Positions 43,164 through 53,391 of a DNA stretch of 64,000 nucleotides are shown here, one piece after another. Each line of letters starts with the position of its first letter. Position 1 is the stretch's first letter. Origin of the DNA: Chamaelirium japonicum. Taxonomy: Eukaryota; Streptophyta; Magnoliopsida; Liliales; Melanthiaceae. The translations under genes and the position numbers were made by a program. Under the pieces are notes generated by a model. That model saw only the letters and a program-made list of their open reading frames with translations. It was not told where the DNA came from and ran no database searches. The DNA is taken from NCBI GenBank assembly GCA_947650365.1, contig CANTAL010000207.1, positions 1-64,000 of the forward strand. Direction: 5' to 3'.

Positions 43164-44553
43164 GATAAATAAAAATCATTAGATTAGTTCTAAGAATCGT
43201 CTTAGTGTAATTGGAAATGGTTTTTGGGTTACTGATGTTACATGGCGATGTGGGCAGAGCTGGCGAAGATCGGAGAGAGGGAGTGGTACTTCTTTGTGCC
43301 GAGGGACCGGAGGTCGGGGAACGGCGGGAGGCCGAACCGCACGACGGAGCGGGGATTCTGGAAGGCCACCGGGGCGGACCGGCCGATCCGAAGCTCGGAG
43401 GACCCCAAGCGGCTCATCGGCCTGAAGAAGACCCTGGTCTTCTACACGGGGCGGGCGCCGCGCGGGTGCAAGACCGACTGGGTCATGAACGAGTACCGCC
43501 TCCCCGACGCCCCCCCGACTTCCTCCCCCCCCAAGGTAAGAACAAGAACCCTAACCACATCTTATTCATCTACAGTTCTACCTCTTATCAAAACCCTAAA
43601 TTTGATCCATACCCAAAAAAAAAAATTTATCCAGACATCAACAACAATAACAATAGTTACATGGCAATCTTATTCAGCATGAATATTTTTAACCATAAAC
43701 GGACGGCTGTGATTGGGACACGTCATTCTCGTTAAAAGAAGCCGGTATAACTTTTGAGAAATGCTATTCAGCCAGAAGGTTTTTTCGATTCCGCTCAGCC
43801 TGATTGACGTGCCAGCGTTCAACTGATGGAGTAAAAGATTTAAACATCGCTATTGAGCTTCAGCCACCAGTTGAACGCTGCCATGTCAATCGGGCCGGCG
43901 GAATCGAAAAAACCTTCCGGCTGAATAGCGATTCTCAAAACTTTCTGGTTAAATATTATTTTCCTTAATAAGAATATTAATTATGTACCTCAAAACCCGA
44001 GTTGTAAGGGGAGGTCCACAGTTGGTATATTAAGCGGGTGATGAGTGCCTCTCTTATCGATGTAATACTATCCGTTAACAAATTAAATGGCTATATATTG
44101 TGTGTCTAGTCTAGCTAGTTATATATGCATGCGAACTAATGGTGAACAAATGTGCGTACGTAGGAGGACATAGTATTGTGCAAGGTCTACCGGAAGGCGA
44201 CGTCGCTGAAGGAGCTGGAGCAGAGGGCGGCCATGAAGGAGGAGACGAGGGCGTCACGGGTCTGCGTGTCGGTGGTGGACACGGTGTACTACTCCTCCGA
44301 TCAAGAGACCATCCAGAATTCGACGACGCCGTTGGACGACGGGGACGCGAAGAACGAGGTGACCAAGGAGGAGGAGGAGGCGGTTCCGAAGGAGGCCGAG
44401 GTCTCGTCGGCGGCCACCTTCCGATCGGTGAACCTGCCGGAGCTTCAGGTTCCGATGCAGGGATTGGACTGGATGCATGACTCGTTCCTGACCCAGCTGC
44501 GCAGCCCCTGGCTGGACCAGTGGTCCCCCTATGCCAACATACTCAACTTCTGA
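42949..44553 (+). CDS. NAC-domain transcription factor, three exons, 277 aa
   Basis: Exons 42949-43114, 43258-43535 and 44164-44553 have GT/AG borders and consistent phases (834 nt). The NAC DNA-binding domain is complete. Subdomain A is [18 protein letters not shown] (residues 9-26). Exon 1 continues through [19 protein letters not shown]. Exon 2 has [37 protein letters not shown] and WVMNEYRL. Exon 3 closes the domain with CKVYRKA. The rest is acidic (a run of glutamates) and ends in a tryptophan-rich tail ([19 protein letters not shown]) typical of activation regions. The protein acts in the nucleus as a sequence-specific regulator. The conserved exon pattern and intact frame indicate a functional host gene. 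Subgroup resembles the ANAC094-like group; this is from memory of family features and is not certain. Confidence 0.95.
43116..43161. repeat. CT microsatellite at start of NAC intron 1
   Basis: (CT)n begins immediately after the splice donor gtactc and covers about a third of the 143-bp intron. Length changes here could alter intron size without touching the donor. Confidence 0.9.
43749..43943. mobile_element. MITE in NAC intron 2, 185 bp, long TIRs
   Basis: Left arm from 43754 (ttgagaaatgctattcagcc) and right arm to 43938, whose opposite strand reads ttgagaatcgctattcagcc. The arms pair over about 43 bp with few mismatches and continue less perfectly (caactgatgga / ccaccagttga). The possible 5-bp duplication aactt lies at 43749-43753 and 43939-43943. 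The superfamily is unclear. A half copy is at 39096. Confidence 0.85.
43988..44084 (-). repeat. TRIM-like LTR relic in NAC intron 2
   Basis: Ordered phrases (caaaaccnganttgtaaggg, ggtatatta, atcgatgt, actatccgttaac) match 9607-9716, the TRIM-like solo LTR. More decayed than that copy. Confidence 0.45.
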
Positions 44554-44786
44554 ACCCTAATCAAGAGAAAGAGGATCGATGTCCATAGAATGCGGCCGTC
44601 CGGACCATGTATGCGGATTACCGTACGTTGTTTATCACCGTACATGGATTACGGGATGTGCTGATTGATTTTTCCCCGGTCGAAAGATACTGTAAAAAAA
44701 AAAAAGGTTTACACGTGTGAAATACTTCCGTTTGTAGAGAAAATGGCAGGAAAGAGATAAATTACACGTGTGAAATACTAGCCGAC
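44554..44786. other. NAC 3' flank
   Basis: Presumed 3' UTR. An A run at 44695-44705 is present. A 17-bp phrase ttacacgtgtgaaatact, with the palindrome cacgtg, occurs twice (about 44708 and 44762), with 35 bp between. Confidence 0.4.
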
Positions 44787-44948
44787 TATCACTTTCACCC
44801 CCCCTCATCTTTAAAATGCTACAAATGGCCCCATGTGTACTGAAAAACATCCCACTTTGGAAATGTCTCGAGGGGGTGTCTGTTCAAGAAAATTGAAACT
44901 ACAGGAGGGCACTTGTAAGGTTTTAAACTTGTGGGGGCGAAAGTGATA
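44787..44948. mobile_element. Small TIR MITE downstream of NAC, 162 bp
   Basis: The left end tatcactttcacccccc and the opposite-strand reading of the right end, tatcactttcgcccccac, form inverted repeats of about 45 bp with mismatches (tttaaaatgctacaaatggc versus tttaaaaccttacaagtgcc). If the outer ta is the duplicated target, it would be a TA-type (mariner/Stowaway-like) MITE. This is not certain. Confidence 0.65.
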
Positions 44949-45513
44949 ATCGATCAAATTGCAGGTGGTCAATGTGCAATCTTAATTTAAAAAGGAATTG
45001 TAGTAAATGATGTATGATTGAAATAGTAACTAAAAGATGAATCCAAATCTTTTGTTTCATTTTTCTATTCCATCATCTGCCCTTTAAGTCACAGTTGTCC
45101 ATTTTGCATCTATACCCGATTTGTGCATCACTGCCGCCCCTTAATTTATAACCTGTCGATTGGTGCTGAGTGTGATGCATCGGTCGGGTATGAGTGTAAC
45201 GGACGATTATGACTTGGGGTCGGGACAGACGATAGGGTAAAAGATTTAGGTTTCTAAAAGATGGATAAATTACCCTTTACCCACTGAACTTTAGTCGAAG
45301 ATAATTAAACCCGGTCGCTTGTACTTTTTTTTGTTCTAAATCGACCCCTATAATTTTAAATGTTGGCATAATACTCGGGAATATAACATCAATGGCCAGA
45401 ATTAGTATGCTCAAACAAGATAACAGCGGCCATGAGTGGAAGTTCGCTCCATAATTTCCATACCAGGAGTCGGAGAGAGACAGAGAGAGAGAGTACCATT
45501 TGGACAAAGAAGC

Positions 45514-45600
<87 letters not shown>

Positions 45601-45916
45601 TACCACTTGGACAAAGAAGCCCTTGGTCTATCGATTGGGTTGTGTTTTGGGTTAGCTTGAAATTTATGGAATTGAAGTATTGTTAAGTTGACCCTTGATG
45701 ATGACTATTTGACCCATTTAAGAAATCTTGACTATTATGAAAAGTAGGATCGTGAGTTTGACCATGGATGCGGACCTTTTAACTCTGTGAGACGGTCTTG
45801 CCAAGACCATGTAGGTATGATCAAGAGCCGAATGCAGGGCCGTGAGAAAAGTTGGGTGGGACCGGATGTGTGGTCCGTGTGGTCTTTTCAGACCTACCCG
45901 TAGGCATATTGGTTGT
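44949..45916. other. Intergenic DNA with repeats
   Basis: No gene was recognised. It contains the dispersed repeat at 45373-45472 (see 18958-19062) and a GA microsatellite. Confidence 0.4.
45470..45630. repeat. GA microsatellite with duplicated flank
   Basis: (GA)n at 45518-45598 of about 80 bp. The phrase gtaccatttggacaaagaagccc before it (45493-45515) recurs after it as gtaccacttggacaaagaagccc, so flank and tract were duplicated together. Confidence 0.9.
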
Positions 45917-46619
45917 GAGTGGGGCTATTGGCACACCAATATTTTCTCTCCAAACACTATTTGCAAGTTTTTTTTATTATAAAATTATCCACAAATAAAA
46001 TAATCAAATGATCAATTTTTTTTTTTATTCTGTTCGAGACACGTTCGGCCGACCAGGGCCGAAAAAGGTACAATATGTTCGGCCGACCAGAGCCGAACAT
46101 TGTATTGTACGTTCGCCTGACCACGGCCGAACATATTGTACCATATTAGGTGGCCGAATGCACTGTATAATGTTCGGCTCTGATCGGCCAAACATACTGT
46201 ACAATTTTCGACTCTAGTCGGCCGAACATAAGGTTTGGGTGCCAGTAGATGACGACGAAGAGTGGATCTCGTCATCTGGGCGGGGAAGCTCAGGGAGGAG
46301 GTGAGCTCAGGGGGGGGGGAGCTCAAGGAGTGGCGGAAAGCTCGGGGAGGGGCGGGTGAGATCGGGAAGGAGATGAGCTCGAGGAGGGGGGGAGAGCGAA
46401 GACGAGCTCGTCGGAGCAGTTGATGGTGGAGGAAGAGTGTTAGGGTTTGGATGTGTGTGTGTGGAGTAATTTGGGAAAGAAAGGTAGTATATGATTTTTT
46501 TAAAATTGAAGGTGTGCAATGAGCAAATATATCAAAATTTTAAAACTGGGTGGTGTGTGAAAGTATCTTTTGTGTGAAAAGGAATACTTGCTGTGTCAAT
46601 AGCCCCACTCATTTGTTGT
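45908..46619. mobile_element. MULE-like MITE, 694 bp, with hairpin repeats
   Basis: The element 45917-46610 begins gagtggggctattggcacac; its other end on the opposite strand begins gagtggggctattgacacag. The inverted repeats continue for about 40 bp. Flanks attggttgt (45908-45916) and atttgttgt (46611-46619) match at 8 of 9 positions. A 9-bp duplication with GAG-starting TIRs fits Mutator-like elements. Inside are five hairpin-forming units at 46040-46228 and a purine-rich block at 46250-46430. It has no coding capacity. Confidence 0.75.
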
Positions 46620-47735
46620 CCGGGTTGGCAATAACTCCGGATGCTAGAGAAATTATCCAGTGCAAGGGATATACATGCTGACGTGATGAACGACGCTTCA
46701 CTCATGACCAACTGATGCATGTGGGACCTACTCATGAATCGCACCATTCAACTAATGAAGGCACTAGGAGTTAAACTTTCGTGCGGATTCACAGGTGGGT
46801 CCAGAGTGGGCTGGTCATAGAGATGGTAGTGGGTTCGGTTCGGGTTCAACCCTACTCTTACACATATCGTTCCATACCCTTGTCGGGTAGGGCTTTAGAG
46901 GAGTTTGGAGGGCCGAGCCGAGCAGGGTACCCTCTCCAAAGAGCCAGATTGACAAGCCTATTGACAAGAGGTCATCATTTCAGTTAAAGAGAGGAGAGAG
47001 AAAGAGGTGAGTTGTTCCACAATGGACATCTGAAAAAAATAGTGCAATCAGATTTCCATGGTGAGTTTTAATTGTACAACATATTTAGTTACAAGTAGTG
47101 ACACAGGGTTTACAACACACAAGGTTTAGAGCAACTCCAGTCCATACTCAAAATTTTACTCAGATCTGAGTAAAAACTCAATCTGATAGAATGATAGGAT
47201 TCCCCTTGGGAAACTCAAAATGAAGAGTCTTTTTGAGATGAGTAAGGAATCCTATAGTTCAGTGAATCGATCGCCTGGTTGCGATGACACCCTGCACACT
47301 GCAACCCTTTCTAGGAACCATTTGGTTCCATTTCACCATTGTGAAGAAGTTAAAGAAGGGGCAAAGGGAACTTCCTCTGCAATACCAAGTTCAAAATCCT
47401 CTATCACCTGCGGATACCAACGATATTTTGGAAATCTATCGTGACACATATTCAGGTACTTACTAATATTTATAATATTAATATAAATTATGCAACTTAC
47501 TAAAATTGCTAGTCAGAATATCTACTAAAATTACTGGTCAAAATATTTTACTAAAACATGCTGACTTTTGATTTTCCAACGCTTAGATTACACGATTGGA
47601 TTACATGAGCATTTCAAAATTTAATTACACGATTGGATTAAGCGAGCATTTCAAAATATCCTGAAGTAATTAATTAATAAATTAAAAGGAACGAGAATCT
47701 GATCTGAAGTAATTTGTACCGTCTTTTTTTTCTTT
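46620..47735. other. Intergenic DNA without recognised gene
   Basis: No gene was found. A 37-bp phrase (attacacgattggattan..gagcatttcaaaat) is repeated twice at 47588-47660. Around 47562-47598 a phrase resembles part of the CACTA 181-bp unit. Confidence 0.4.
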
Positions 47736-47797
47736 TATAATAAACTGATTGGGATCCTTGCCTAACCCTTCTTACCTTAGGGTTCTCAAAAACAAAA
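47736..47797 (+). mobile_element. LINE 3' tail relic
   Basis: ttataataaactgattgggatcc followed by gggttctcaaaaac parallels the taataaacaggtaggggtcc ... tttctcaaaa end of the LINE copies at 295-708 and 10693-11654. It is very short and lacks a visible TSD. Confidence 0.45.
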
Positions 47798-48017
47798 CAT
47801 ATATTGGGCTTTGACATATGACCCATGCCACATGTGCTACACCACAATGTACAACTTGCCATGTTGTTAATTACCTAAGATGAAGAGATGTAATTGAGAA
47901 AAAAAACAGTTTAAAGGCTATTGTGGGCATTGAAATTAGCCCACGGGTCGAACCCAATTCACACACGTAAAATAGGCCCGCACCCAACGGCCTTCGGGTC
48001 GAACCCGACCCGCACAC

Positions 48018-48190
48018 GAAACTTGGGCCCACACACAATGGCCCACATGCGCAACTCGGCCCACACACAACGGCCTACATGCGCAACTCGGCCCACACAT
48101 AACGGCCCACAAGCACAACCTGGCCCATACACAACGGCCCGCATGCGAAATTGGGCCCACACACAAACGGCCCGCATGCGAACTCGGCCC
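48018..48190. repeat. 34-bp minisatellite in Gypsy LTR
   Basis: Five head-to-tail copies, each of the form cggcccacacacaacggccc then a catgcgcaact part. Copies differ by a few substitutions. Cysteine/alanine-rich frames across it on both strands are artefacts. Confidence 0.85.
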
Positions 48191-48343
48191 GCGTGCAAAC
48201 TCAATTCGCGCGCCGTGGCCCAACTCAAAGCAAACGGGTCCCACTGGACCCGTAACTCGAACACAAAGAGGGGGGCCCACCGGCCCCCCCTTCTTGAAAA
48301 CCATGCCCCCCCTCCCCATGGGGAGGTGGGGCCGGCCATAAAG

Positions 48344-48390
48344 GAAAAGAAAAGAAAAGAAAAGAAAAGAAAAGAAAAAAAAAACAAAAA
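48344..48390. repeat. AAAAG microsatellite
   Basis: (aaaag)n of about seven units followed by an A-rich run. Confidence 0.9.
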
Positions 48391-49083
48391 AAACAAAACC
48401 GCCTCGATGCGAGGGGAGGTGGCGTGGACGTCTACGCAGCCGTAGATCCGCGACGATCCCTCGATCCAACGGACAAGATGACGTTGTGTCACCATCCGAT
48501 CCAAAAGTGCAAAAAATAACAACTCAATCTTCAAAGATCGAGTCACATCTAGCCCGTAACCACCCCAACTAAAAAGGAGGGGATCGAGCTTGTTTCCCCG
48601 AATAAAGGAACAATATCTTGATGGTTATGGTGGGAGATATTGGATGAAACCAAAAGATTTCAGCCATATCTCCCCCAACCACCCTCTTTTCCTATAAATA
48701 GAAGGGGTGCGGGAAGGCGAAAGGGGTCCGAAAAGCTGAAGACGAAAGGGCTCTGCAAGAGAAGCTCCAACGCTTGAAGACCGAAGGCTTCACGAGGCAC
48801 GGCAAGCACGTCCTATGGGAATCCTTGGCCCTTCAAGTCCTCATCAACGTGAAGACCTTGCACTCGAAGATCAAAGCTTCGACTCCTCGCACGAAGAAGA
48901 AAGCTTGGAGAAGAAGACCCGGAGTTGTCGTTATCCCGACTTCTCCAACGATCTTCATCAACTCCAAAGACGCCATAAGCAAAGGCCGGAGAAGAAGATC
49001 GAAGCCGACAACACCCGTTGTCTTCAACAAAGGCATCGACTCCTCGCACGAAGAAGAAAACTGGGAGAAGAAGGTCTGAAGCC

Positions 49084-49250
49084 GGTGCTACCCCTGCCGT
49101 CTTCGTTAACAAAAGCCGACGCTACAACCGTCGCACGGAGATCGGTGCTACCCCCGCCGTCTCCATCAACAAAAGCCGATGTTACAACTGTTGCACGAAG
49201 ATCGGTGCTACCCCCGCCGAAAAGCCAAGCCGACGCCACAACCGTCGAGG
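49084..49250. repeat. 60-bp triplication in Gypsy LTR
   Basis: The phrase ggtgctacccc-gccg starts at 49084, 49144 and 49204, a 60-bp period. Each is followed by an acaaaagccga or similar stretch and a caaccgtcg phrase. Confidence 0.8.
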
Positions 49251-50048
49251 AAGCCGGAAGAATAAAGAAGCCCTGAGGAAGCAGCCATCGCTGTTCGAGA
49301 AGAAGATTGAGTCAAAGCTAAAGCCAAAGCCAACGCAAGAAGCCAAAGCAAACGCACCGGTAAAGCCCGCGCTAAAGCAACGCACGTGCCAAAGCCAAGC
49401 AACTACGACGGTAACGAGCAAAGCACCGCACGTTCTAGCCGATACGACGCGAAGTCTAGAAGAACTAAAGCATAGCAAGCCTCTACCCGCCTATGTTCAA
49501 GCGCAAGCGCCAAAGCAAAGCAAACGCCAGAGCCACGCTAAAGCTATGCCAAAGCCAAAAGCTAAAGCCAAAGCTGACGCCAAAAGCACGATCGACGCCG
49601 CGAACCGACGATCAAGAACGCCGAGGTCTAGCAAGGATCGAGGAAGACACGAAGACCGAGGAACGAAGCCCAAAACCTCCCTAGCCGAGAAAGCGCGAAG
49701 CACGGACGGGACGAAATCAACGGCCGATATTCCTTAGCCTCTCAAGAAACCCTCACCCTGTAAAGACCTCTGTCCTGGGCAACCCCTTCAGAGTTCTCGC
49801 ATGAATACCACGTGGAGACGCGGATCAAAGGGACCCTCTACAGGATCTCTCCCATAATCTCCTGATCAAATATTCGCCGCACCCGGACTCGCCACACACG
49901 AGCCCCCCGGGTCCCGGCATCTGTAATCCCATGTGATTCGCAATAAAGACGACCCGTATCTTTTTCCGCGACCATAGATTTCTGGCACGCCCGGTGGGAC
50001 CTCCTCTCTTTTCATCCGTACGTTTGAAAGAGTTGCTTCAAGTTCGCC

Positions 50049-52940
50049 ATGGCCGGGACGAACGATGATACGTTTGCTCCAACAAGCCTTTCACCTATCG
50101 CCGAGTCTCCACTACTCCAACACGGCAATCCAGAAAATCTGGAGGGAGACGTTCCCTCGATAGTACGCATCTACACTCGGCGTACTCAAACTCTAGAGGA
50201 CTTCTTCACGCCAGAAACTGCTGTCGAAGATGCTCGCCAAAGCGCCAATGAGGCCTTGGTGCATGAAGAAACAAGCCTCGATCCTAGAATTCAAGTCCAG
50301 AAATTTGGGGAGGTCCAGCCCCAACCCAGAGCCCATTCGGGTTCTTCAGCGGGCCTTTCACCTCCTTTCCAGGGGGCAAACGTCCGTCATCAAGCAAAAG
50401 CAAGTCAGTGCAACTACGCCTCCGACGATAATGGCGAGGGTGCAGGCATGCAACATCGAGACGTCTTACGACATCATCCTCCGTCCGCTCTCCAGCTCCA
50501 AGTCATGCAAATGGGTGAACACATGGCTCAACTCACCCGACTAATGGAAGAGAAAGATCGTCACATCAACACCTTGCTTCAAAGGCTGAGTGCCAGGGAT
50601 GCCGCAATATTCAGTCAACCTCCTGCTTCTCTAGTAGCTGCTCCAGCCCCGTCTCCAACTCCCGCTCCTGCAGAAGTTGGCTCGACAATACCAGTGACTA
50701 CTCCTGTACTTTCCTTGGCTCCCGTGCCAGTCTCGGTGGCCACGCAACCTTCGATGGTAGCAACGATGAATGCCCAACAAATACAAGCGTTGGTGGCCGA
50801 CATGATGCGTTCCCACGGTGGTAGTCTACCTCCGATCACGGTAGCATACTCAAAGCCTTACACCACAAGGATCCAACAACTGCGCTTCCCTACCGGGTTC
50901 CAGCCACCAAAGTTCCAGCACTTCGACGGGAAGGGGAATCCAAGGCAACATATTGCCCACTTTATCGAAACTTGCAATAACGCCGGCACATACGGCGATG
51001 AGATGGTGAAGCAGTTCGTTCGCACCCTCAAAGGTAATGCTTTTGACTGGTATGTTGATCTTCCTCCAGGATCCATTGACAACTGGGACCAGACGGAGAG
51101 GGAATTCCTTAACCGCTTCTACAGCACTCGGCGCATTGTTAGCATGACCGAGCTTACTGCCGTCAAGCAAAGGAAGGACGAATCAGTAATCGACTACATC
51201 GATCGATAGAGAAATCTCGCCCTGAATTCACGAGACCGCTTGTCTGAAGACTTGGCTATCGAGATGTGTACCCAAGGCATGCACTGGGGCTTACTTTATA
51301 TCCTCAAGAGGATCAAGCCTCGGTCCTTCGAAGAACTCGCAACTCGAGCCCACGACATGGAGCTCAGCTTAGCAAATCGCGGGGACTCAAAGGCCAAAGA
51401 CTTCCTGAAGGTGGAGAAGAAAGACAAACCACCGGCGCCCAAATCAAAGCAAGTTAACATCGCCGACATCGCCTCGGCCTCCAAGCCACTCAAAATCAGT
51501 GGTAAGTCGGATCAGGAAAAAGGAGCTGCCATACCACCGCCTCCACCCCAAAGACAGTCGAGGATGACTCTTGAAGAGCTTGAGGCCAAAGAATATCCCT
51601 TTCCAGACTCGGAAGTCTCCTCCATATTCGATCAGCTGCTACAAGAGAAGATGATCGAGCTTCCTCCTTCAAAAAGGCTCGAACAGATGCATCGTGTCAA
51701 CGATCCACTCTTCTGCAAATACCATCGAGTGGTTAGCCATCCTATCGAGAAATGTTTCATCTTCAAAGAAAAGATCATGACACTCGTAAAGCAAAGAAAA
51801 ATTGAGATCGACTCCGACGATGTTGCAACAGCAAACATGATGTCCATCACCTTCGGTTCGTTTCAACCAGTACTCGTTGCTGCATACCAGAAAAGGCCCA
51901 AGTTGCGCATCAATCACCAAAGACCAATTACGAAGTTAGCTCCACGACGGAAAGTCTCAAGGCGACAACGGTACGCTCCTACGCTCACTGAGGAAGAAAC
52001 GTCACTACCCTGGGGGCAACCGTCGCCTACATCGGCATCTCGCTCAAACAAAGCCATGTCCCAACAAATTCTCCAGACAAGGTACGAGCAAGGAGACCCA
52101 GAGGTCGATCTGTTAAGCCAGCCCTCAGGAAAATTTGACTATTACATCCTCTACTCCAAACCTTTGCCTGTCTCAATGGAAGAGATCAAACCCACCGGCT
52201 GGGGATCAGAAGATGAGCCAGTGGAGTCTCCAAAGGAGCAAGTCTCCCCGACCCACGAAGAAATCGCGGCTACCACTTCAAACCTTCACCTTGGTGAGGG
52301 AGAATCCACTGATGAAGACGCATGGATCATGCTACCTCGCAGGCGAAGGCCATGGACGGTAAGAAGTCGCAAGCTAGATCGGGTGACAAGAAAACTTCCT
52401 GAACGAAGAACTTACAAAAAGAAAAGTAAAGCTCCAGGGAAGCAAGCATTCAAAATACCACCAGCAAATCCTGATGATCTCCTGCAAAATACTCCAAAAC
52501 CGGCAACGTTGCAAGAATTCTTCCCCGATCACTTCCTCCCAGTTGATCAACAGCACAGGGGCTCTTGTTGCATGGTCGAGATCTACATGGCACCGGAAGA
52601 AGAGGATAAGATCAAGTCTTCTAAAGAAAACAACACCGACGATGGGGAGGATAATTCCGACAAAGACAGTGCTGCAGCCCACGATGAGACAATCTTGCAC
52701 TTGCCGCTCATAGAAGCACTACACCTCCCAAAGAAGACTCGCCTAGCAATGGCCGAGGCTCTAGCAGATCCAGATAGCTACAAAAGAAAGAAGAAAAACG
52801 TCAAGAAAGATGAAACTATTGTCTCCTGCAACGCGGCAATAACCTTCTCAGACGAAGACCTGCAGCTCGGAGCACGACTGCACAATCGACCTGTCTATGT
52901 CTCGGGATACATCAATGAGAAGTCGGTAAATCGAATCCGG
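50049..52940 (+). pseudogene. Gypsy gag, interrupted by in-frame TAG
   Basis: Start at 50049 (ATG GCC GGG). The frame runs 386 codons to a TAG at 51207-51209 and continues open in the same frame from 51210. The retrotransposon gag domain is at residues about 288-386 and across the stop (PPKFQHFDGKGNPRQHIAHF, FVRTLKGNAFDWYVDL, EREFLNRFYST). Beyond the stop, a region with PLFCKYHRVVSHPIEKCFIF is typical of Tat-type Gypsy gag, which uses this Cys/His-containing motif. The frame is lost near 52940, where the protease continues in another frame. Gag would form the virus-like particle; this copy is inactive unless the TAG is read through. Confidence 0.88.
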
Positions 52941-53391
52941 CCTGTTGGATTGCGGCTCCGCTGTCAACATCATGCCCATCCAAACAATGCGGCAGCTCGG
53001 CATTACCACCGACCAACTTTCACAAAGCCAGCTGGTCATTCAAGGGTTCAACCAAGACGGACAGTCCACCATAGGAATCATTCGTCTAAAACTCTCCATC
53101 AGCCAGCTTGACACGACAGTTCTCTTCCATGTCATTGACTGTCAGACATCATATCGCCTCTTGCTAGGAAGACCGTGGTTACATAAAAATGATGTCGTAG
53201 TTTCCACCCGGCACCAATGCCTCAAGTACTATGAGGAGGGCCTGGAGAAATGCATCATTGCAGATGACAAACCATTCAATGAGGCCGAAGCACACCTCGT
53301 TGATGCCAAATTTTACCAAGCAAAGGACCTCGTTGCAGAAGTCCTTCCAGCTAAAACTCCTCGAACTCAGAAAGCTAAAAAGATGGAGTAG
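52941..53391 (+). pseudogene. Gypsy aspartic protease
   Basis: In the +1 frame relative to gag: MDCGSAVNIMPIQTMRQLGI, then QLVIQGFNQDGQ, ATILFHVIDCQTSYRLLLGR-type segment and a WLHKNDVVVSTRHQCLKYY end. DCGSAVNIM is the variant active site (normally D-S/T-G) seen in the Tat group. The frame ends in a TAG at 53389-53391, after KAKKME. It would process the polyprotein. Confidence 0.85.

Larger units (their letters stand above)
47862..49974 (+). repeat. Gypsy 5' LTR (left boundary uncertain)
   Basis: A TATA box, tataaata, at 48693-48700 and a polyadenylation-like aataaa at 49942-49947 mark U3/R/U5. The end accatagatt just before the primer site suggests LTR termination at cca (49974). It contains three kinds of tandem repeats: a 34-bp minisatellite, an AAAAG run, and a 60-bp triplication. 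The long Lys/Ala/Pro-rich frame 49018-49737 lies wholly in the transcribed LTR and is not accepted as a gene. Confidence 0.5.

Noticed and set aside
43211..43735. Alternative 174-codon frame over NAC exon 2
   Set aside because: It is a shadow of the NAC frame; the NAC domain and splice sites fit the other frame.
47921..48546. Frames of 174-195 codons on both strands
   Set aside because: They are produced by the 34-bp minisatellite and AAAAG run, open on both strands at once.
49018..49737. 239-codon Lys/Ala/Pro-rich frame
   Set aside because: It lies in the Gypsy LTR downstream of its TATA box, consists of tandem and simple repeats, and shows no domain.
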